Source: Rotaria macrura (Eukaryota > Rotifera > Eurotatoria > Philodinida > Philodinidae). From it: a stretch of 64,000 bases of DNA. The stretch lies in contig OENT01000051.1 of the NCBI GenBank assembly GCA_900239685.1, forward strand, positions 186,001 through 250,000, given 5' to 3'. The translations under genes were made by a program, and so were the position numbers. This document shows, piece after piece, positions 38,201 to 50,600 of the stretch (position 1 is its first letter; each line of letters opens with the position of its first letter). The notes under the pieces were generated by a model that was given only the letters and a program-made list of their open reading frames with translations, made no database searches and was not told the DNA's origin.

Positions 38201-41200
38201 ATTGAATCATTTGTGTTCTCTAATATCTATGTCTTATTTTTTTGAATATATTTCAAAGAATGCTCAAGACTTTTCTGAATACAAAGAAAAACAAATACGT
38301 TCAACAATCCAAAGTCAATTATATGCGGCACGTAAATTAATGCATAAAATAGTACTTGCTTTTTTTTCCAATGTACCATCACGTAATCCAATGTTGGATT
38401 ATTTACAAAAATTTATTCATCTGAATACAAAACGTACTCATCTAACGGTAAATATCTTACAAATGAAATGAAAATCGTAAAAGTGTTATTATAATAAGAC
38501 TTACCAAAGGAATCAGACTTCGTCTATCACACTAAGGAAAAGAAACAGATATCACCATACGTCTTGTTCTCATTCTTTTTGCTTCTCAATATTTCTGTTC
38601 TGAAAGATTTAAATACAGGCAAACGCTTTGTGTCTATTCCCAATAGAGACATCTCTCTTATGCTAAGTATAGTAGCATATGTTATCAGACGCTAGTTTTT
38701 CCTAGCAACAACGGGTATAGAAATTCAATTTCTAGTCCCTGCACATCTAGATGCCAATTCTTGCTTCATTCATTTTTAATTATTTTTTCACAGTTAGTGA
38801 TTGTATGCGAAAAGATTACTCATCAAGTCTCATGTACACGAAGATCTTTTAGCAGAGAAACGTTTTCTATCAAAAGATAGCCCAATACTTATCAATAAAG
38901 TTGACTGAGCTTGATTCAAATTTGTTCCTTTTTATCGATTAAACATGATAAAAAGACTACAAATATTGTACATTTTTTCTATTGTACTGGAGGTTTAGTT
39001 ATGAGAAATATTTTCCCTGTTCAATATTGAAAAAGAAATCAATAGAATAGTCATCTGGACAAATTGTTTAGATGTCGTAATAACATAAAAGTATGTCTTT
39101 TTTTTCTTCCAAAACTTAAGCATTGTAAATTGAACGGTGATATCTTTTCATCTTAAACATTGAGAGTGCACACTTAATTTGTCTATGCAATAATTTGACA
39201 ATATTTGATGAGAAGTTTTTTCGATAACATCAACTTTTGTAGAATAATTACTATTTTTGTCTGCGTAGTTGAAGTTTGTAGAAAAATTATTTATACTACT
39301 CAATGGACCACATTTAAACCTTGAGAAAATATGCCTTTAATTATTGGCCAAATGTCAATGAGAATGCATACTTTAATGTGTCCTTCCTTACGCACTCCAG
39401 CTATTGTGAAGAGACCAAGGATAAATAAGAGATAAATATATTCTAGCCTAATTTAAGCTAATGCGTCAATAATTACGGACCGGTTATGTTTTAGCTTTTG
39501 TTTTATATACATGCATGACTTCATTCATTGTTTCGTGTGTTTATGATATAAGAAAAAAACTTTCTTTTTCTGTAGTGTATTATATACAAAATGACAGGCT
39601 TGCACTCTCAATTTGCACTCTAAATCTCTAATGCAACAACTTAATTTTAATTCACTAGATAATGCCATTGCAAAAGGGCTATTCGATAAAATATATTAAC
39701 TTGCACTAAAGATGTCGAATATTGTTTTTCTTTTCCTGAGGTTAATTAATAGGATCATTGATTTTAATGAGTGACTTTTTGCTTTCGAAACATGCAAAAT
39801 TTAATGACTAGCAAAATAAGACACGAAAGATTCATATATATTCCATTGACTGATTGATTCGTAAATTTGTGTCATAATGATCGAATGCATGATTTTCATT
39901 GAATCAAATCGTCATCATCGATAAAGTGAAGATACTATCTTAATTATAAATGCTTATCGTTGATCAAATGCATATGATAAACAGTCTCAAGGGTGATCAT
40001 ACTGCTTGATACATCTTTCGATTCAAATGAAAAAGAAACTAATAAATAAATGTTTTTTAAATTATTCTATTTATGTATAAAGGTCGACGAAAGTCAAATT
40101 AGTGGTGATGGCTTTATGCTCAATCTAACATTCGTTCTTCAGCAACTTGCCTTACCCATTGATGTAGCACGAGTAAAAATCTTTTTTTTCATATTTTATT
40201 ATGAGCTAGTTTTCATTGAGAAAATATTCTTCTTTCGTGCTTTCTTACAATTGAAGGTTGATTTAAATTATCCGTATTATGCCGATGATCGTCTATCGAT
40301 ACCTAAGGATCAATCTCGATTGTATTCAACTCAAGATGAATTTAAAACTTACCAAGAAAATATTCGTGTGTAGCATAAATTTTTTTTTCTCGAGTATTTC
40401 ATTTTGTTGTTCAATTAGAAAAGCCTGATGACATACGATTTCCAACTGAATGTGTTTATTTATCATTACATATTAGTCATTTGGGTCTTGTTTCGACTGC
40501 TAAGAAGCCACAACGACGAAATAATATCATTCGAGAATTGAATAGGTAATAAAGAAAAAATGAAGTACAAAGCAAATCAATCTTAAGGTTTTTGTTTTAT
40601 TGAAATAAAAATTAATTGAAAAGAGTAAAAAGAAAAATGTCTATTTTGTTTCTTTTTAATATTTTAGTGGGATTAAAAATCTGGAACAAACACAAGGTAC
40701 ATGGCGGCAAACTCCAATGGCTGCTCGACATGAGGCTCAACTTGAAAGACTCAAAGCTGAATTAAAAGTAAGAAAAAAATAAATAAATAAAATGATCAAT
40801 GTCCATGATCCATGTTCTATACAAAAGATAAAGATTTCTTTTTTCTAATTGACGGGTACAAGTGGCGTCATATTTGATTCACTTTCGCCTGATAAATAAA
40901 CAGGAAAATCAAAAACACGTAATTGTTCATTATAACCGCCTAAAATAAATAGTTCAGTATGCTTAATGATTCGAGAACTAGCAAAACGTTCGTTTTTATT
41001 TTCTGTTTTAATACCTGACACACAGATTCCCTCATCTTCCATTATACTATTTCCGTATCGAACATGAATGCTTGTTCCCATTTGATCAATAACCGAACCA
41101 TAGTCTAATATTCCTTCTCCTTGAACTTGTTGTTGTTGTTCTAAATCAAAGTCGGAATAAAAAGAAAAAGAAAAAGGAAACTATGAAATTCATATCAATT

Positions 41201-41582
41201 GAAAAATAAAATGCTAATTAACCTTCGACTTGTCTGTAAACAATCTTCTTAATAAGTGATCGTCCCGGAACGCAAGAACATTTAACACAAAATCGTCGTT
41301 GACCAGGAGGTGGTGTGGGAGGTCGTGGTGGTGGTGGTGGAAGAGCACTAGGAGGTGGTAGTTCAACACAGAATAATTGTGGTCGAAGATGAGGTGGTAA
41401 ATGTCCGTATTTCTTCATTATTGGGCATGGTACAAGGCAAAGACCAGTTTTGGGATCGATCTTAGGTTCATGTTGACGATAAACACCCTCAGTTTCGTAT
41501 GCACTACCATCACCGAGTAAGCGAACCGGTGGTAGAGACCCTATTTTCTGTTGTTGTTGCTGTTGTTGTTGTTGTTGTTGCC

Positions 41583-41617
<35 letters not shown>

Positions 41618-44600
41618 CGTTGCCGTTGCTGTTGCTGTTGCCGTTGCTGTTGCCGTTGCTGTTGCTGTTGCCGTTGCTGTTGCTGACGAATCATTGGTAT
41701 TGAAACTGATCTTCTTGGATGCTGTTCAAATATTTGTGTTGGTGTTTGTTGTACCGGTGGTATTGTAAGAATTGAATCTTGATGTGTTGATGTAGGCTCC
41801 GAATATGCACGATGTCGTTGTTGTGACTCTTCGTACTGATAAAAAGGTATATTTGGATAATGTCGCGGTTGATCTGTGATTTGTGAAGAAAAATCAAAAT
41901 TTGGTTGGTAAACAGTATGATCGAAGGACGGATGAGAAGGTAAAGGTAAAACGTGATTGTAAATAGATTGTTGTTGTTGTCCGTTCTCAGTATACTTATC
42001 AAATGATATAGGTGCTAATTGAGGAATCGAGGGAACGACATGATGTGTTTTTGTGATTAATGAAGGAATATATTCAATAGTTTGTTGTTCTCGCGAATCT
42101 TTTAAAAAGGTTTTTGGTGGTAATGGAGAGCTATAAGGCTTTGTATCGAATTTGGCTGGCGTTTGATCGTATGTATGTTGTAAAGTATGAGATTGTGTTA
42201 TTACCTCATAAGGTGCTGTTTGTGTCCAACCATCAGTATAGTGTATTTCACCTTTACCATAATAATGTTCAGGTAGTTCTTGATAATCACGATTTGTATA
42301 CAATGATAGTTCTGATTGCTGTGCATCTGGGTAGATTATTGTCGTTGGTTGCTGATAATGTTCGATTGTATCTTGTCTAATAACGTTGTTATTTGGTATT
42401 GAAATGGGTCCTTCTTTTTGTCTTTCTTTTTCTTGTTTCCATACGTCCTCGTACTTTTCGTAACTATCAGCGATATATTTACGTAAATCAAAAGTATCAT
42501 CGACTCCTTGGATATTCACAGGAATTCCGTAATCAATTGGTGGCATTGATGTTGACTGTAGTGATTGTATATTTGTATAAATCGTGTCTTGATCACCTGA
42601 TGGAATGATAGATGTATATGGGTGACTTGGTCGTTGTGGTGCTTGATAGAAATGTCGATTAAGTGTTGACGGTGGCGGAGGAAAATCAGATACAATTGTT
42701 GTTGCTGGCTCTTGTTGCTGACTGATTTCTTCTATTGTTGTTTGCGGTGGTAATATAGTAGTTGTGTCAAATGTCGAGGTTTCTATGTCATGCTTTCGTT
42801 CTAGATATTGATATGGTTTATCAATAGGTTTACTTATAGAAGTTTGCTGAAGAAGATTTTGCTGATCTTCTTCAAAAGTTGACGTCGGAACCTGATATGC
42901 ATATTGTGCTGTTTCTGAGACGATAGGCTCGTTTGTATAATTTCGAAGATCATAAGTTTGTGCAGGTTTTTCTGGTTGTTGTAGTTCCACGCTTTCTTGA
43001 GTCGTAAAAGGCACAGCAGTTATTTTATGGATACATTGATAATCATCATATGACTTCATCGGTCTTCCACTCTGTTTCGTATAAAGTACTGACTCATATG
43101 GTTTATCATAGTCAGTAACAGTTATCGTACTCACTGTTCCCTCTTGTTCTTGTTGTTTAATAAAGCTTTCAGTTGAATACGTATCTGGTATAGGTTCCCC
43201 GGAACGATACATTCCCCTACTGTATTCTGTATGACCACTAGGTACTATTCTACTGGTCACTAGTTGACCATGAGAGTCATACACTTCTGATGTTGATGAC
43301 GGTACTGCCCGGTATGGGTAACCACTGACCGAACTAACAATTTCGCTCGAATCATCCACTTTCTGTAAGGGACTAGTTTGTTCCATTCCAACTCCGGGTA
43401 TTAAATAAGTCGAAGTAGTTTCCGAAACATAGTTAAACTTGTCTTGTTGATGGGGTTGAACCGATTGAATTCCATCTACCTTGTATGAATATTCAGAAGG
43501 TTGTCGTTCTGAATAGGGGTATTCATTGGCGGATGTCTCAGATGGGTAATTGTAACTCGGATACTGATATGTTTCTATTCGTTGACTGTGCGTTTCCGGC
43601 GCATCAGCTAATACTTGTTGCACTGATGGCTGTTCATAGTAAACATGTGATGGCTGTACTTCATTAACGTAGTCTATTGTTTCCCGTTGCTCTGGTTGAA
43701 CAACATCTACACTAGATGTTACGTCGCTTCTCGTCACTTCCGAAATAAAATTGAATGCTTCATCTCTTCGATGTTGCGGTTGTGTATCAGCTGGCAAGTT
43801 GTATAAGTAATCAGACGACTTTTTTTCTCCTCCCTGGTAATCATACACAGGTTCCTGTGAACCATAACTTTCTGTTCCATATTGAGATACTCCAGTCGGT
43901 TGAACATATGTTTCGTGAAACTGTGATATTGCAGTATGACCAGGCTGTTGTTCATAGTATTGAGAAGTTTGACCTCCGATTACATGATCTATTCTTTCTT
44001 TCTGTTGTATCGGTTGAATATCAACTTGGGGGGTGGTATAGCTTGTGGTTACATCCGACACGTAGTCGAATCGTTGTTGTTGAGCTTGTTCTTGTGGAAT
44101 ACTTTGGAGATTGTATAAATATTGAGCAGTTTGTTGTTCTCCAGCTTGATAATCATAGGTAGGTTTTTGAGAAGCATAGCTTTCTGTTCCATATTNTACT
44201 CATTCTCTTAAGATTGAGTGCTCATAAAATAAAACTAGGTATAGTTTGATGGAAATATACAAATTAAAGTTCATAATTAAGAATAAAATCGACAAATTCC
44301 AGGAATCTTGTGTCAGATGTCACTACCTAGTAATCCAAGGGATGTTCACATGCAGGGAGTGGTTCACTACAGTACCAGCCTGAAAAAGCTGCTTATGAGA
44401 AAATATCATAGTCATCAGATTTATATCATGTTCAGATTTGTGTCGATGAATTATAAAATACTCATGGTATGTGTCTCAATCGTTACAATGATTAATGAAT
44501 CAATCCAGGAATATTCTGAGCATTAAGGTGTGACTATTATGAAGCAGGCGAGTATCTTCTTTGTGAAAGTACTCATCATTAATTGAGGTCGCACTCAGTC

Positions 44601-47600
44601 TGTATTATGATGGATAAGTTGGTTGAAAAGTCAATTTCTTATGATAGTAGCAGTAGATCCTCACATCTGTAGTTAATACAGATAGGACTAAGAGGTGTCG
44701 AAATCTAATATTGATCTGTAAGCATTGGTTCAATTTTTTATGAAAAAATCAATCAAAATTCAAGTAAATAAATAAATAAGTAAACATTTTATGAGGTATG
44801 TTTCGCTGAAAAAATTCGTCAAAGATAAAGACATTATATTTTTAGGAACAGTACACATGAAAAATATAAAAGTAGTAGATAATTTCAATAATGTTGGTAC
44901 TCAAAATTATACATGTCGCGTCAATCTGACGATAGATGGATTCCGTTTTATGCAAAGCTAACTGAACTTCTGATTAGTTAAAAACGTTTGTAGTCATCAT
45001 ATGAGCATATAAATCTCATGTTGTTTATGTAGTGTAAGATAGTAAATCTCATTTTAACAAAGCTCACAATCTTTTTAGACACATACATTAGTAAATGTCT
45101 ATGATAGTCAGTAAAATTTGTTGTCAACCTTCTCTTTATTATTCATCATATGATTGTCGTAATCTTCACGAATAAATTAAAGACAGTTTAATATTTCACT
45201 ATTCTTTATTATTATCATTTTCCAGTCTTGTAGACATATACTAAAACACCTAGGTTCTTTCTTAAGACTTTATTTCATAAGAGGGCACAAGACTTCACTT
45301 ACAAAACCGTTATAATAATGGTATAATCTTCAACTATTTCAACAATGTATTAACATTAAAGTAATGAATTAAAAACATACTCCTTAAAATACATCTTGCT
45401 TGAAAATGTTTTGAAACGCTATGGAGAAAAAGTCTATTCCTATTAGTTCTATGCAAGTCTTGAAGAACTAAACACCACCTCCTTTCCCTTTCAGACCTGT
45501 TCAGTTTTCATAAACTCTCTTATCCCTCTTTACCTGGACGTATTTTATGGATAGCCCCTACTGATAGATAGGTGTTTGTAATCCATAACTTTCTCTTGTG
45601 TATCCAGATACTCTTGTTGGCTGAACATAAGTTTCATGCATCTGTGATGTTGCTGTATGGACAGGCTGCTGTTCATAGTATTCAGTAGAACTGCGACCTT
45701 CAATTGCATGGTCTATTCTTTCTTTCTGTTGTATCGTTGGAATATCAAGTTGCGGGGTGGTATAACTTTTGGTCACGTCCGATGCGTAGTCAAATCGTTG
45801 TTGTTGAGCTTGTTCTTGTGGAATACTTTGTAGATTGTATAAATATTGAGCAGATTGTTGTTCTCCAGCTTGATAATTATAGATAGGTTTTTGTGACGAG
45901 TAGCTTTCTCGTGTGTATTCAAATGCTCCTGTTGGTTGACCAAAAGTTTCTTGAGTTTGTGCAATTGCAATATGGCCCGGCTGTTTCTCATAGTATTCAC
46001 TAGTGGTGTGTCCTTCGATCACATGATCTACTCTTTCTTTCTGTTCTATCTGTTGAATATCAAGTTGTGGTGCTGTATAACTCGTGGTCGCATCAGATAG
46101 GTAGTCAAATCGTTGTTGTTCTTGAGCTTGCTCGCGTGAAATGTTTTGAAGATCGTATACATATTCAGAGGACTGAAGATCTAAACCTCGATAATCATAG
46201 ATAGGTTTTTGTGAAACATAACTTTCTCTTGTATATTCAATTGCTCCTGTTGGCTGGCTATACCCTCCTGAAAGTTCTCTTGACTGTTGGTCAAAGTAAT
46301 CCGTAGAGGTTTGTGCTTCAATGACACGGTCTATTGTTTCTTTTTGTTTTCTCTGTTGTACATCGGTTTTATGCACCGTGTAATTTGCTGCTTCATCAGA
46401 GACATAGTTCAGTGCTTGTTGTAACTGAGGTTGTTGCTGTGAAATATCTTCTAGATTAAAAGATTGTTGAAATGTTTTCTGGTCGACACCTTGATAAGTA
46501 TAAATCGGTTGTTGCGACCCATAACTTTCTCGGATGTATTCATATGTTCCAGTTGGTTGCCCATACCCACCTTGAACCTGTGATATGGTGGAAGAAGTAG
46601 GTTCGTGCTCATAATAACTAGAAGAAGCTGGTGTTACAGCTAAATGATGAGTCGGTTTTTTGTTGTCCGTCATTTGAACTTCAGTTGTTGTTGCTGTTGG
46701 AGCTGCAATTATTTCCGATGCATAATCAATAGTCCTCTCTTTTTGTTGAATATCTGTGAGTCTCTGAGAATATTGAGATATTTGTTGTTCTGCACCTGGA
46801 TAGTGATAGATTGGTTGCTGAGATCGATAGCTTTCTCTCGTATATTCTACTGCACCAGCTGGCTGAGCATAAGCCTCTAGTAGCTGCGATGCTGAAGCTA
46901 CTCGTGGATACTGTTTATAGTAGTCAAATGAAGGGGATGCTTGCTCAGAATAATCAAGTGGTTGTTTTTGTTCTGTTTGTTGAACGTTTATTTTTGGTCC
47001 TCCGTATACAGTAGACGTTGTCGTAGCATAGTCTCCTTGTGGTTGCTGTGGTAAATTTTGAACATTGTATGAATATTGATAGGATGGTTGATCGGCATTT
47101 TGATGAGAATAAATCGGTACCTGACTTTGGCTAGTTAATGTACTATATTCAAAAGTTGTTGATGGTTGAACATAAGTATCTTGACTTTGAATGATCTGAG
47201 TAGGAACTTGTTGAGTTTGCTGATAAAATTCAGAAGTTACTTGTTGTATCTGATTTGGAACGCTAACATCTGACGTAGTATAAGTAGAATATGGTAGTTG
47301 AGTTGAATATCCATACGATGTTTGTTGTTGTCGCTGTTCAATGGTTGGTTGTTGAATGAAAGTAGTAGTGGTGGTTGAAGGTACTACTTGCTGAGATGTA
47401 TATTGAAATGCGTCAGAATGAATATATGGTTGTTGTACGTTGGAAGTGTCGTATTGATAATAGTCTGTTGTTGAAGATTGTATATCTGTTGGCAACACAG
47501 TATCGATCGTTGAAGTTGTTAAAGAAGAGAATGGTACTTGATTTGTATAAGTATGAAGTGTATCCGATGATTGATATTGCTGCATATCAGGTGGTAATGA

Positions 47601-50600
47601 AGTTGTTTGAATTATATTTGTCGACTCACGTGTACTAGCTGGAATATATGGTCTTTGAGACATATGAACTGATGTGAAATTATCTGTTGGTTGAGAAATT
47701 ATATCTGAATAATAGGTAGTTGACAATGGCGGTTGCGGCCATTGTGTTTGCTGAGTATTACCAATTGTAGAATAGGTTGTTTGAGTAGGATAATTTTGAT
47801 ACTGATCAGTATAATATAATGGCTGATACTGTTGTTGTTGTGGTGGCGATCTTCTATGACGTTTAGTTCGTCTTGCTAGTCGCGCAGCTCGTCGTCGAGC
47901 TACACGCTGACGATGAGCTTCAAAACATCGAATTATACAATTATCGATATCAAACGTTATTTCTTGTCGTGGACGAACTGGTCTTGAATACATATTAGCA
48001 GTTTTAGCAATTTCTTCGTTATTAACTTTATGAATCAATGAATGTATAGCCTCTTCGTTCGCTTGCTGTTGGTCTTCAAAATCAGAAAATGACGAGGAAG
48101 ATTGAGAAGGTGAGGCGTGACGATCAAATGATGTAGTGGATAAGCCTTGAAAATCGAATGGAGTATGAACATCATCATTGATATTGTCGTCATTGAGGAT
48201 AGTTGACTCGGCTTGATTATACAATCGCTCTTCTTTTTCCTCTCTACGCTCATCGCCCGTCGTCTTCGTCGTCTTACATTCATCGCTGAACAAAAATCAA
48301 TACGATATCGAAAAAGAGATTCATAAGTGTGAAACGAAAAAAGAAAAGAAAAGAAAAGACAAGCTTCGCTTTAGCATTTTTCATCATTATGAAGGTTTTC
48401 TTTTAAGCGTAAGTTGATATGTGTAGACTACTAATTTATTTTTATGTGTAAAATTATGAGAGTGAAGGATAGAGCAAAGTAGCAAGCGCGTTTATGTGTA
48501 TATAGCAGCAAAAAATCGATCGTTCTTTTAAGAAAGACAAGAAAGTGAAGGATAGCGGAAAACAATAGGCTGTTGAGTGTAGTTCAGCATAGTACTTCAA
48601 TGCGATCATTGAAAGTCTATTTTTGTGCACGTGTATGTATATTTTTTCATGTGCAAGGCTACCTGTCGGCATAAACCAAATTCCGATAATCACCATAAGA
48701 TTCTTAAAAGATAAACATGAAAATATCATTAGAAACAAGACGTTGAGTATATAGGTTTTTTTTTCTATGAAGTATTTTTTTAGTACCTGTAGGAATGGAT
48801 TGTTGAGGAGGAACTGGAAATCTAGGAACTTGAAACATATTTTGTTGAAATTGACGTACACTCGCAGCATCCTGATAGATAACTAGAACAGAGGAAAAGC
48901 TTTAAATGACAAAACCTTGTTTTTCGTCCTGCAGCCTTTTTACTTGGTGGACGAACGCGTTTGTTAAGTTCAGCACGTAGACGATGAAGATCTGATCGAA
49001 GAATGATGGTTGGCTGTGGTGCTCGTATATAAATTGGCGAAAGTGGTTCTACGATAAAAAGCATTTTTATAAGAGTAACATATCTACTTAGTTACAAAAA
49101 CGAGAAGTCAGTCCGTTTTCTTTTACCGAGATAATTAGCACTCGAAGATTCGTCCTGATATTGTTGTAAAGTTTCATTGATCACTTTTGTTTGAAGATCA
49201 ACAAGTATGTCATTGACCACAGCTTGTGAAACAGATAATCCCTCAACTTGTGATGAATAACTTGGAATGCCTGGTTGTACTTTGGGCGGATCTTGTGGTC
49301 GGGTTGGTTGTTGTTGCTGTTCTGCCATTGATGGTTTTCCTAATTTTTGCCGTGATTGTTGTAATCTAGTGGGACCTGATACAGATGCATAAGTAGCCGT
49401 ATTAACGTGATTCAACTTTGAACTACTGAGATTGGTATTCGATGTAGCCGTTGATAGAGACTGACCTTCGATTTGTTGCTGATGCCTGCGAAATAAAAAT
49501 GCGTGAGTCGAATATCGTAGTCGAGCAAATGAAATCAAAAAGAAAAGAGAGGCTGAAAAGGACGCTTATGTGAGAATATGAAAAAATGCACGTAGAAAAA
49601 GATGCCGTCGATTTCTTCATTTTATGTACACTTTAGCCCTGAAAAAAATGGTCCATTAACAAATTTTTCACTTTTTCTATGCTTCATTTTACATTTCTTT
49701 CAATCATGAGAATATAGTTGTGCATATCAAAGTAAGACGAAATAAATCGATATTGAATAACCTTCAAGCAATCAGTCATGTCCGTCCTAATGTCGAATAT
49801 GCTGTGCAAGATGCACTGCTCATTAGAGAGAGAGGGAGAGAGATTGAGAGAGAGAGAGAGACAGAGGAAGGCAACGAATCAATATATGTGACATTTTCTG
49901 CCATTTAACATTACCGAAGCTCTACGCACTACTAGTATACCTGAATGATAAAAAGCTAGGTGCATGAGCATCGGGAAAATATTTGGACAATTCAGCTGTT
50001 GAGTCTATACTACACATAGAATGAAATGAGCTGGTTGCTTGAATGCCACTTAAATTTTGATTTTTTAACAGGTGCGATTCATCGATGGTAGGTTGAATAT
50101 TAGTCATTTGTTGAAGTTGTGTAGAACCACCAGTACTATGTAGATTGACTGTACCTTCAGCTAAAAATATGAAGAGTTCTCAATAAATATATGATTGTAT
50201 TTGCCTTGTTTTGAATAGAAAAAGAAATTCTGACTAAATGAGTTGAATTTGTATGATTAAAAACCGTCGAAAATTTGTTGTTAAAAAATAAAATAAACCA
50301 TGAAATAAGCGAATAATTACGATATTACATACAAGAAACTGCAAATAGAAGGCTTTGTTTACCATAAGTGGTATCCTGACCATGTTGATGATATTGAACT
50401 TCGGTCATTGTTATTTTTTAACTTAATGTTTTTGATAGAATACACAGGTATTTTTGTTATCCTCTGTTGTGCAACCTTTAATGGAAGTTCATCGATAGCG
50501 AAGAAAAGACAAAATGTTTGTCCGCTCTCGTCCGTGTCCGATGAAATGTGGTTATAATGGTTAATGTCTCTTAAACGAGGCTATATATTTGTTATTGTCC

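Noticed and set aside
41499-41768. Plus-strand frame coding a long Val/Ala repeat
   Set aside because: It is the antisense of the CAG/CAA poly-Gln tract of the minus-strand gene.
43755-44162. Plus-strand frame of 135 codons opposite the nested repeat gene
   Set aside because: Shadow of the minus-strand tandem-repeat coding exon; similar shadows occur at each repeat unit.
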